Positions 5,354-11,021 of a DNA stretch of 12,118 nucleotides are shown here, piece by piece (the stretch's first letter is position 1; every line of letters begins with the position of its first letter). Source of the DNA: Methanoculleus marisnigri. Lineage in GTDB: Archaea > Halobacteriota > Methanomicrobia > Methanomicrobiales > Methanoculleaceae. A model generated the notes under the pieces. It was given only the letters and a program-made list of their open reading frames with translations. It ran no database searches and was not told where the DNA came from. Both the position numbers and the translations under genes were made by a program. Location: contig DASQ01000049.1 in NCBI GenBank assembly GCA_002503885.1, forward strand, positions 1 to 12,118. Reading direction: 5' to 3'.

Positions 5354-7345
5354 TCAGGCTGTCTGCCGGGTGAGGTCGAACGGGAGAGGATCCTTCTCGC
5401 CCTCCCGCGCACCGGTCTCGGGCTCCATACCAAACCGTTCTTCCGCGGCTTTGAGGATCCGGCCGAGCATCTCGGGGTACGAGAGACCTGCGTATTTTGC
5501 CATCTTTGCGAGGTGGCCGTCCCAGCACCAGCCGGGGTTCGGGTTGACCTCAAGGAGTTTCGGACTGCCGTGCTCGTCCAGGCGCCAGTCAAACCGGCAG
5601 TAGTCGCGGCACTCCAGGCGCTTGAAGAGTGCGAGACAGCACCGCACGATCACCTTCTCGATCTCCTCGGGGAGCTCCGCCGGCTTCGATACGATCTTCC
5701 AGTACGGCGAGTCCGGGAGCCACTTTGCTTCGTAGCCGCAGATCCGGGGAAGTTCCGGGGGCAGCGCGGAGTAGTCCTCCTCGATGATAGGAAGCACCGT
5801 GCAGTATCCCGACGGGTTCCCGATGATGCCGACGCTGATGTCCTTTCCCGTGAGGAACTCCTCGACAAGGAGCGAGCGGTCGTATCCTAACTTCGTCCGC
5901 AGGGCGTTGATGACATCGGAGAGCTCTTCGATGGTGCGGGCGATGCTCTCCTGCGTGATGCCGTACGAGGAGTCACCTGCGTTTGGCTTGACGATTGCCG
6001 GGAGTTTCATCCCGACATCGTAGGTGCGGTCGCCGGGAGTGATAAAGCAGGCGTCAGGCACCGGGATCCCCATCTCTTTCGCGACGCCGCGCACGAGCGA
6101 CTTGTCGTAGCAGAACGCAAGCGACTGCGGCCCGGACCCCGTGTACGGGATCTCGAAGATCTCCAGGAGCGCCGGGACGTGGAGTTCTTTCCTCGGGTCA
6201 TTGTTGAAACCCTCGTCGCAGAGGTTGAAGACGTAGTCCACCTTCCCCTTCAGTTTCGGGAGGTCCTGGATCATCGTGTCGTGCTTGCAGAGGAACGTGA
6301 ACCGGTACCCCGGCAGTTCCCGGAGGGCCGCCTTCATCTGGTCGATGGTGTAGAAGTCGTCGTCGTCGAAGGTGCAGGAAGGTTTTAAGGCGTCGGGCTT
6401 GGCCGGGTCGCCGAGCATCACCGCGACGTGTTTTGCTCTCTCCTGACCTCTCGTCTTCGTCGTCGACCACTCCTTCTTGAGGACCGCGGTGACGATGTGG
6501 CGGCGTTCCATCATGCCGAGGTCCTGGTTCCGCTGCGACTCGGTGTCGATCTTGTGGAAGGTGATCCCGGAGAAGCCCGCCTTCTCAAGGAGCCGCCGGA
6601 GTGCCTCGGGGGTGTAGAGGCGTTCGGCATAGAACTGGTCGGCTACGACGCCCTTCTCGACATCGGTGATCACTTCCCGGGATATCAGGCGCTGTTCATC
6701 GAGCGAGAGGGACCTCTCGCGGCAGACGAACATCGCGTCGTCGATCCACTCCCACGACCTCGCCTGAAAGTGCTCTTTTAAGTAATCGCCGTCGGCCACA
6801 TCCAGGAGCACCCGCCCCCAGGGTTTGAGGATGCGCCGGAGTTCGGTGAGGATCCGCAGGTCTTCCTCAACGGAATCAAAGTAGCCGAAGCTGTTCCCGA
6901 GGACGAGGACGACGTCGTAGGTGTCGGTGCGGTACGGCAGACGGCGCGCGTCTCCCTCCCGGAACCGGACCGAGAGCCCCTCCTTCTTCGCGGTCGACCG
7001 TGCCCGCTGGATCAGGTAGTGTGACTGGTCGAGGCCTTCGGCGTTGTAGCCCCTGCGCATGAGTTCGAGGGTGTGCCTGCCCTGGCCGCAGCAGAGGTCG
7101 AGGATCTTCGCATCGGACTGGAGGTTTAAGACCTGAACGATCCTGTCGATCTCACTCTCGGTGATATGCTGATCGTCGACGACATCGCCGTCGGTCTTTA
7201 AGTAGAGGCGGTTGAAGATGCCCCTCCACCAGTCGGGTTTCACATACTCTTCAAGGTTCGGGACCGGACCGATCGTCCTCCTGTCCCGGTGTTTTCCTTT
7301 AGTTCTGCTATCAGGGGGTTCGTCGGTCTGAATATCGTCGGTCAT
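5354..7345 (-). CDS. Fusion of SAM-dependent methyltransferase and D-Ala-D-Ala-ligase-like ATP-grasp enzyme
   Basis: A single 663-residue frame joins two enzymes. After a polar N-terminus, residues about 75-290 form a class I methyltransferase: motif I ILDLCCGQGRHT (81-92), acidic loop EGLDQSHY (103-110), and DTYDVVLVLGNSFGYF (141-156) for motif IV. Residues about 305-640 form an ATP-grasp ligase: VFNLCDEGF (372-380), IPYTGSGPQSLAFCYDKSL (399-417), the ATP-binding IVKPNAGDSSYG (451-462), FDWRLDEHG (585-593), and metal ligands in LLEVNPNPG (597-605; Glu599, Asn601). Both halves look catalytically complete. The ligase half resembles D-Ala-D-Ala ligase, but organisms of this kind lack peptidoglycan, so it more likely joins other amino or carboxylic acids, with methylation of substrate or product. 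ATG 7345 has AGGGGGA at 7356-7362, ten bases upstream. The substrate is unknown. Confidence 0.88.
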   Translation of the reverse strand: MTDDIQTDEPPDSRTKGKHRDRRTIGPVPNLEEYVKPDWWRGIFNRLYLKTDGDVVDDQHITESEIDRIVQVLNLQSDAKILDLCCGQGRHTLELMRRGYNAEGLDQSHYLIQRARSTAKKEGLSVRFREGDARRLPYRTDTYDVVLVLGNSFGYFDSVEEDLRILTELRRILKPWGRVLLDVADGDYLKEHFQARSWEWIDDAMFVCRERSLSLDEQRLISREVITDVEKGVVADQFYAERLYTPEALRRLLEKAGFSGITFHKIDTESQRNQDLGMMERRHIVTAVLKKEWSTTKTRGQERAKHVAVMLGDPAKPDALKPSCTFDDDDFYTIDQMKAALRELPGYRFTFLCKHDTMIQDLPKLKGKVDYVFNLCDEGFNNDPRKELHVPALLEIFEIPYTGSGPQSLAFCYDKSLVRGVAKEMGIPVPDACFITPGDRTYDVGMKLPAIVKPNAGDSSYGITQESIARTIEELSDVINALRTKLGYDRSLLVEEFLTGKDISVGIIGNPSGYCTVLPIIEEDYSALPPELPRICGYEAKWLPDSPYWKIVSKPAELPEEIEKVIVRCCLALFKRLECRDYCRFDWRLDEHGSPKLLEVNPNPGWCWDGHLAKMAKYAGLSYPEMLGRILKAAEERFGMEPETGAREGEKDPLPFDLTRQTA

Positions 7346-7383
7346 GCTGAGCCGTTCCCCCTACTCCCGTCTCCGGGATAGAA

Positions 7384-7398
7384 CCGGCGTTTTGCCGG
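7384..7398. repeat. Small hairpin in likely leader of the fusion gene
   Basis: CCGGC at 7384-7388 and GCCGG at 7394-7398 flank GTTTT. If the fusion gene is transcribed from the weak element near 7461, the hairpin lies in its 5' leader, about 20 nt before the Shine-Dalgarno site. Confidence 0.35.
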
Positions 7399-7538
7399 AT
7401 TGCAAAAGAGATTGGTCATCGTCTGCCATAGTTGGATGATCATTTGGTAGGATAGTATCGATAAAAGCGTTGTGTCACAGTTCTCCCTGCCGGGATAAAC
7501 AGCCGCATTGCAGGGGATTTTCTTGCTGGATGAGACCC

Positions 7539-7585
7539 GGTCACGCACCGGGGATGCAGGGTCCTGTGCCGTCCGGTGCGTGACC
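7539..7585. repeat. Perfect 13-bp inverted repeat with 21-bp spacer
   Basis: GGTCACGCACCGG at 7539-7551 is exactly complementary to CCGGTGCGTGACC at 7573-7585. A further CC/GG pair can be added across a two-base bulge (7537-7538 with 7588-7589). In RNA from either strand it would form a stable stem-loop. It is more than 60 bp from either TATA box, so it could be an operator, a terminator-like barrier between divergent units, or a remnant of a repeat element. No flanking direct repeats or transposase are seen. Confidence 0.6.
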
Positions 7586-7647
7586 CCGGCCGGGCAAGGC
7601 GGGCCGACGCGGGGAATTTTTGCTGCCCGTGATCTGCGAGACGCACC

Positions 7648-7654
7648 TATATAT
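7648..7654 (+). promoter_or_regulatory. TATA box of first zinc-ribbon gene
   Basis: TATATAT within CCTATATATGCC, an excellent archaeal box A. Transcription would begin near 7675, leaving about 28 nt of leader to ATG 7703. A second TATA-like GTATATG at 7670-7676 would instead give a leaderless transcript. Confidence 0.55.
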
Positions 7655-7702
7655 GCCGGCAGGTAGTTGTGTATATGCAGACTATCTGCATGGTTGAAGT
7701 AT

Positions 7703-7879
7703 ATGGATGAGAGATATCCGAGCCGGGGTCCCCGCTCGTTCCAGGATCGCCCCCGCGAGTTCCACAAGGCAGTCTGTTCCGACTGCGGTAAAGAGTGCGA
7801 GATTCCTTTCAAGCCCACGGAGGGTCGGCCTGTCTACTGCCTCGACTGCCTCCCGAAGCACCGGAAACCCCGTTACTGA
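7703..7879 (+). CDS. CxxC-x17-CxxC zinc-ribbon mini-protein, copy 1
   Basis: A 58-residue basic protein. The N-terminal arm RYPSRGPRSF is followed by CSDC (25-28), exactly 17 residues, and CLDC (46-49). This is the CxxC-x17-CxxC architecture (TIGR04272-like, related to the zf-trcl probable zinc ribbons) common in methanogens. The four paired cysteines should bind one Zn2+; a fifth cysteine lies at 32. The segment VPFKPT..GRPVYC (here IPFKPT) is the conserved core. The family function is not established; a small zinc ribbon with a basic arm suggests nucleic-acid or ribosome contact. ATG 7703 is chosen because it aligns with the start of the neighbouring paralogue. An in-frame upstream extension to 7667 would run through the second TATA-like element. 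Confidence 0.8.
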   Translation: MDERYPSRGPRSFQDRPREFHKAVCSDCGKECEIPFKPTEGRPVYCLDCLPKHRKPRY

Positions 7880-7889
7880 GTCGTCTGTG

Positions 7890-7897
7890 AATATAAT
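7890..7897 (+). promoter_or_regulatory. TATA box of second zinc-ribbon gene
   Basis: AATATAAT centred about 26 bp before ATG 7920, the distance expected for a leaderless archaeal mRNA. It lies between the two paralogues (40-bp gap), so copy 2 can be transcribed independently of copy 1. Confidence 0.5.
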
Positions 7898-7919
7898 CCA
7901 ACAAAGTGAGTGAATTCCA

Positions 7920-8096
7920 ATGGAAGAGAGATATCCAAGCAGGGGCCCCCGTTCGTTTGACGACCGCCCCCGCGAAATGACAAAGACCGTTTGTTCCGAC
8001 TGCGGCAAAGAGTGCGAAGTTCCTTTCAAGCCTACCGAGGGTCGGCCTGTCTATTGCCGTGACTGCCTCCCGAAGTACAGAAAACCCAGATTCTAA
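7920..8096 (+). CDS. CxxC-x17-CxxC zinc-ribbon mini-protein, copy 2
   Basis: A 58-residue tandem paralogue of the preceding gene. It has the same arm RYPSRGPRSF, CSDC at 25-28, a 17-residue spacing, CRDC at 46-49, and the extra Cys32. By my count 49 of 58 residues match copy 1 (about 84%). The nine differences (positions 2, 14, 20, 21, 23, 34, 47, 53, 58) avoid every cysteine. Many third codon positions differ, so the duplication is not recent and both copies look maintained by selection. It has its own TATA box at 7890-7897 and is probably leaderless. It ends in TAA two bases before a T7 run that probably terminates transcription of the pair. Its function is unknown, as for copy 1. Confidence 0.85.
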   Translation: MEERYPSRGPRSFDDRPREMTKTVCSDCGKECEVPFKPTEGRPVYCRDCLPKYRKPRF

Positions 8097-8098
8097 CC

Positions 8099-8105
8099 TT
8101 TTTTT
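8099..8105 (+). terminator. Oligo-T terminator of the zinc-ribbon pair
   Basis: Seven consecutive T residues begin two bases after the TAA of copy 2. Archaeal RNA polymerase terminates efficiently at such runs without a hairpin. Beyond it lie about 80 bp with no feature except the palindrome CGGCCGGCCG at 8167-8176, before the convergent permease gene. Confidence 0.65.
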
Positions 8106-8186
8106 GCACGCGCCCGTATGGTGCGCTTTCGTAATTGCGCTGCCCGCAGCATCTGCTATACGTTATCGGCCGGCCGCGCGGAGCGG

Positions 8187-8954
8187 TCACACGATAAGCC
8201 GCCTCCTCATCAGTCTGATAGCAAGGATGAAGAAGAGCGCAGTCACCACCACGATCCAGGCGAGGTTAAAGAGATTGAACGGCGAAAACGCCGAGAGCGT
8301 GATCGCCCGGTTGATGCTGACAACGTGCGTGAGCGGGAGCGCCGCAAGGGCGAAGTACTGGATCGGCTGCGGGAGCAGGTCGAGCGGGAAGAACGTCCCC
8401 GAGAAGAGGAACATCGGCGTGATGAAGAGGAAGGATGGGTAGTTCAGCGCGTTGATGCTCGGGGTGATCGCCGTGAAACACATCGCGATGCTTGCAAAGA
8501 GGAGTCCGGCAAGGAACGCGAAGGGGATGAGGAGCAGGGACGACGGCATGGTCACGACATTAAAGAGGAGGAGCACCGGGAGCATCAGTGTCGCGTAGAT
8601 CATCCCCCGGGTGGCGCCCCAGAGCATCTCCCCGGCGATCACCTCATCGATGCTGACCGGCGTTGCAATGATGGCATCAAACGTCTTCTGGTAGTACATC
8701 CGGACGAACGACGAGTAGGTGCATTCAAAGAAGGCCGAATTCATCACCGATATCGAGACGAGGGCCGGTGCGATGAAGACGGGATAGGGTATGCCGTCGA
8801 CGGCCTCGATATACGTCCCGAGGCCGAACCCCAGCGCCAGGAGGTAGAGGACCGGTTCGACGAAGGGCGGGATGAAGTTTACCCGGTAGGTCCTGAGGAA
8901 GGCGTCCCAGTTCCTCCGCCAGACGCTCCAGACCCTGCCGGAGATGTCGAGCAT
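8187..8954 (-). CDS. ABC-2 type transporter permease (DrrB/NodJ family)
   Basis: Membrane half of a two-gene ABC exporter. The 255-residue protein begins with an amphipathic basic stretch (WSVWRRNWDAFLRTYR, 9-24) and then six predicted membrane segments (about 30-48, 57-75, 110-132, 138-162, 172-195, 228-248). The conserved ABC-2 landmarks are FIPPFVEPVLYLLALGFGLG (27-46), FDAIIATPVSIDEVIAGEM (92-110) and MFLFSGTFFPLDLLP near 181-195. These are typical of the NodJ/DrrB branch, which exports lipids, polysaccharides or drugs. The start at 8954 lies seven bases after the ATPase stop, and GGGAGTGA just upstream serves as ribosome binding site, so the genes are almost certainly one operon. The substrate cannot be read from the sequence. 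Confidence 0.9.
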   Translation of the reverse strand: MLDISGRVWSVWRRNWDAFLRTYRVNFIPPFVEPVLYLLALGFGLGTYIEAVDGIPYPVFIAPALVSISVMNSAFFECTYSSFVRMYYQKTFDAIIATPVSIDEVIAGEMLWGATRGMIYATLMLPVLLLFNVVTMPSSLLLIPFAFLAGLLFASIAMCFTAITPSINALNYPSFLFITPMFLFSGTFFPLDLLPQPIQYFALAALPLTHVVSINRAITLSAFSPFNLFNLAWIVVVTALFFILAIRLMRRRLIV

Positions 8955-8961
8955 CGCTCGC

Positions 8962-9918
8962 TCACTCCCGCAGTCTCCGGCCGGTCAGCCGCAGAAAGAC
9001 GTCCTCAAGGGTTGCCGGGCGGACCGTCACCGCCGCCTCGTGCCGGCAGACCTCGAGCAGTTCGCGCGCCACGTCGTGGGGACGGTCCGTAAAGATCTGG
9101 AGCAGATCGCCGGCGGGATCGTAGTTCACACCGAGCTCCGTCAGGCGGGCGATCACCTTAGGCGTCCGCTCGACTTCGACGACATCGCTCCCGGCATGCT
9201 CGCGGATGAGGTCTGCCGGGGCGCCCTCGACGAGGATCCTCCCGTTATCCATGATCACCAGCCGGTCGCAGAGGCGTTCCGCTTCGTCCAGGTAGTGCGT
9301 GGTCAGGACGAGGGTGTTTCCTTCTGCCTGGAGGTTCCGGAGCGTCTCCCAGATCAGGTGCCGTGCCTGCGGGTCGAGCCCGATGGTGGGTTCGTCGAGG
9401 ATGAGCAGTTCCGGTGTATTGATCAGGGCCCGGGCGATGATCAGGCGCCGTTTCATCCCGCCCGAGAGTTTGTCGATCAGGACGTCCCGTTTCTCCGTAA
9501 GTTGCATGAACCTGAGGAGTTCTTCCGCCCGCTGCTCTGCCTCTCGTTTCGGGATGCCGAAGTAGCGGGCGTAGACCAGAAGGTTCCGGTAGGCGGAAAA
9601 ATCCGGGTCGAGGTTGGTCTCCTGCGGCACCACGCCGAGGCGGCCCTTAATCTCCCGCTGGTGGGCATCCACATCCATGCCGAGGACCTCGAGGGTGCCG
9701 CCGGTCTTTGGGGAGATGCACTGGATCATCTTCATGGTCGTCGTCTTCCCCGCCCCGTTTGGGCCTAAGAACCCGAAGACCTCTCCTTCCCTGACCTGGA
9801 AGGTGATACGGTCGACCGCGACGAGGTCCTCGAACCGTTTCTCCAGGTCGTGTGCTACGATGACATCTCCGATGATCGTTCCTCCTGATGAGTCAGTGGG
9901 GTCGTGCGAATACAACAT
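8962..9918 (-). CDS. ABC transporter ATP-binding protein (DrrA/NodI family)
   Basis: ATPase partner of the ABC-2 permease. The 318 residues contain Walker A GPNGAGKTT (52-60), Q-loop VVPQETNLD (Gln99), signature LSGGMKRRLIIARAL (151-165), Walker B LLILDE (171-176) and H-loop His208 in LTTHYLDEAERLCD. The C-terminal domain ends with TVRPATLEDVFLRLTGR, as in DrrA/CcmA-like exporters. The conserved domain begins near residue 21 (VAHDLEKRF). ATG 9918 is preferred because GGAGGGG at 9930-9936 lies 11 bases upstream. An open extension towards 10560 is antisense to the SET gene and non-coding. Oddly, a perfect AGGAGG at 9881-9886 lies inside the N-terminal region, but no in-frame ATG, GTG or TTG sits at the right distance after it, so residues 1-15 are the least certain part. 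Confidence 0.88.
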   Translation of the reverse strand: MLYSHDPTDSSGGTIIGDVIVAHDLEKRFEDLVAVDRITFQVREGEVFGFLGPNGAGKTTTMKMIQCISPKTGGTLEVLGMDVDAHQREIKGRLGVVPQETNLDPDFSAYRNLLVYARYFGIPKREAEQRAEELLRFMQLTEKRDVLIDKLSGGMKRRLIIARALINTPELLILDEPTIGLDPQARHLIWETLRNLQAEGNTLVLTTHYLDEAERLCDRLVIMDNGRILVEGAPADLIREHAGSDVVEVERTPKVIARLTELGVNYDPAGDLLQIFTDRPHDVARELLEVCRHEAAVTVRPATLEDVFLRLTGRRLRE

Positions 9919-9929
9919 CCTTTCGCTTG

Positions 9930-9949
9930 CCCCTCCCGCTCCGGAGGGG
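9930..9949 (-). promoter_or_regulatory. Hairpin sequestering the ribosome binding site of the exporter ATPase
   Basis: Read on the minus strand the leader is CCCCTCC, six bases, then GGAGGGG, then 11 bases and the ATG at 9918. The two 7-base arms are perfect complements, and the 3' arm is the Shine-Dalgarno sequence itself. When folded, the mRNA would hide its ribosome binding site. The pairing is seen directly; a role as a translational switch is inferred. Confidence 0.45.
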
Positions 9950-10007
9950 ATGAAACCCGCTCCGCGCAGGCGGTTTCCAGGGTGCTGCATGCTCTCTGCT
10001 CCGGAGG
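9938..10007. repeat. Pair of 10-bp direct repeats GCTCCGGAGG, 60 bp apart
   Basis: GCTCCGGAGG occurs at 9938-9947 and again at 9998-10007 in the divergent gap between the exporter and the SET gene. Each copy contains the 8-bp palindrome CTCCGGAG. The exact 60-bp spacing (close to six helical turns) would put bound proteins on the same face of the DNA. The first copy overlaps the RBS hairpin. Confidence 0.35.
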
Positions 10008-10110
10008 ATTGGGCCGGGAGACGATAATCCCGGCCAGGAGCCCTGGTATCCTTTTTGCCGACAGAGAGCCCACTACTTTCATTCATGCACGGTGGAGTTA
10101 CAGCGATACC

Positions 10111-10527
10111 ATGACCGAGAGTGCAGAGACAGGCAGGGGTTTCTACCCTTCCGAGACTGTATACGTCAGTTCGACGAATAACCGAGGGCGGGGGGTGTTC
10201 GCCCGCAGGGATCTCGTGGCCGGTGAGGTGATCGAAGTCTGCCCGGTGATCGTGCTCGGGGGAGTGGATGAGCAGGAACTTCTGGACCGGACGCGCCTCT
10301 TTGACTACTACTTCGAATGGGGGGAGCTGGCCGCCGTGGCGCTGGGCTACGGGTCGCTCTACAACCACTCCTGCCACGCGAACGCGGACCACGTCCGCGA
10401 CGTTCCCCGGGGCGAGATCCGGATCTATGCTCACCGTCCCATCGCAAGAGGCGAGGAGATCACCATCAACTACGGCGGCCGGCCCGACTGCCCCGACCCC
10501 GTCTGGTTCGATGCGGTGGAGGAGTAA
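10111..10527 (+). CDS. Stand-alone SET-domain protein-lysine methyltransferase
   Basis: A 138-residue protein that is almost entirely one SET domain, the SAM-dependent lysine methyltransferase fold. Visible motifs are NRGRGVFARRDLVAGEVI (24-41, the N-terminal SAM-binding strand region), SLYNHSCHANADH (82-94, containing the NHSC motif of the pseudoknot) and IARGEEITINYGG (111-123, the GEEITINYG catalytic tyrosine motif). The short C-terminal tail has a single cysteine, so the three-cysteine zinc post-SET module is absent. Known archaeal SET proteins such as that of Methanosarcina mazei methylate chromatin-associated proteins; a similar role is inferred. ATG 10111 is chosen because it directly precedes the conserved region. 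GGTGGAG at 10091-10097 is a distant possible ribosome binding site. The gene is divergent from the exporter, 192 bp away. Confidence 0.87.
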   Translation: MTESAETGRGFYPSETVYVSSTNNRGRGVFARRDLVAGEVIEVCPVIVLGGVDEQELLDRTRLFDYYFEWGELAAVALGYGSLYNHSCHANADHVRDVPRGEIRIYAHRPIARGEEITINYGGRPDCPDPVWFDAVEE

Positions 10528-10762
10528 CTCTTCTCCACCTGCAAAATCGTTCTTCACCATCTCCGTGTCCGGACGGCATACCCGTCATTATAATGCCCGG
10601 AGGCGCGGCGGTTCGCTCTCCCGGCACCGTCCGGTTTCGATTGCTGCCGGAGGAGGTGCGGGGTTTACCGGTATCGGGAACCGGGGGTGGAGGCAGTGTT
10701 TCAGACCCGCCGGACCGCTATAGGGTGCGCGCCTGGATCTCCAGTGGAAATAAAGGGGTTTG

Positions 10763-10795
10763 CGATAATCTCTATAGATCATAGAGATTCTATCG
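10763..10795. repeat. AT-rich hyphenated dyad, 13 bp with a two-base bulge
   Basis: AATCTCTAT at 10767-10775 and ATAGAGATT at 10781-10789 form a perfect 9-bp dyad around AGATC. Alternatively, CGATA (10763-10767) plus ATCTCTAT pairs with ATAGAGAT, then a TC bulge, then TATCG (10791-10795), a 13-bp stem. It stands out against the GC-rich surroundings and looks like a dimeric regulator site or a small stem-loop RNA. Confidence 0.55.
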
Positions 10796-10944
10796 ATCGC
10801 CCGTAATGTCTGCCGACCCCTGTAACCGTCCTGCCGGCTCTGCGGGCGGCTCAAAAATGCCCTTCAATTCTGGATATTTTCAGGGATTAGGGAACTGTTT
10901 GGGGAGATCGTGGCGGGATGCCTGGATTGTGGGGGCATGAGAAC

Positions 10945-10967
10945 CGGGATATGGGCAGAATATCCCG
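10945..10967. repeat. 8-bp dyad CGGGATAT-N7-ATATCCCG with a competing pairing
   Basis: CGGGATAT at 10945-10952 pairs with ATATCCCG at 10960-10967. The loop base run GGGCAG (10953-10958) is complementary to CTGCCC at 10972-10977, so an alternative stem or a tight pseudoknot can be drawn. It lies 55 bp past the stop of the 11022-11564 gene, in that gene's likely 3' untranslated region. Confidence 0.4.
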
Positions 10968-11021
10968 TGAGCTGCCCACACGAGCCATGCCGGCCGGTAT
11001 CCGGCGTATCCTGGTGGAGGT

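Larger units (their letters stand above)
7346..7702. other. Divergent intergenic region, no gene, two hairpins
   Basis: This gap separates the minus-strand fusion gene from the plus-strand zinc-ribbon pair. It holds a small hairpin at 7384-7398, the large inverted repeat at 7539-7585, a weak minus-strand A/T element (TTTTAT at 7461-7466) that could start the fusion gene with a leader of roughly 90 nt, and the TATA box of the first zinc-ribbon gene. Open frames that cross it are antisense continuations of the zinc-ribbon genes and have no coding character of their own. Confidence 0.6.
10528..11021. other. 494-bp tail-to-tail intergenic region with two dyads, no supported gene
   Basis: Both flanking genes end here, so promoters or operators are not expected, yet the region holds strong dyads at 10763-10795 and 10945-10967. 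It also has an AT palindrome CATTATAATG at 10586-10595 that resembles a TATA box on either strand, and an A5 run at 10853-10857 (T5 on the minus strand), which could end transcription of the 11022-11564 gene. Open frames of 80-150 residues cross it, but they have low-complexity arginine/proline composition and no domain. An unannotated small RNA is possible. Confidence 0.5.

Noticed and set aside
7342..8029. Two minus-strand frames (158 and 115 codons) that share similar segments with each other
   Set aside because: Their mutual similarity only reflects the antisense of the duplicated zinc-ribbon genes. Neither has a promoter or a domain.
8167..8176. Palindrome CGGCCGGCCG between the zinc-ribbon terminator and the permease stop
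   Set aside because: It is short and made only of C and G, which is expected by chance in this composition, and it lies between convergent gene ends without a T-run.
8118..9092. Plus-strand open frame of 324 codons rich in Glu and Arg
   Set aside because: Antisense to the permease and the end of the ATPase. Its charged low-complexity translation is the mirror of hydrophobic codons on the other strand.
9919..10560. N-terminal extension of the exporter ATPase frame by over 200 residues
   Set aside because: The extension is antisense to the SET gene and has no conserved domain. The ATPase domain begins near residue 21 from ATG 9918, which has a ribosome binding site.
10317..10784. Plus-strand frames running from the SET gene into the downstream gap
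   Set aside because: They are out of frame with the SET domain and have Arg/Pro/Gly-rich random composition beyond it.
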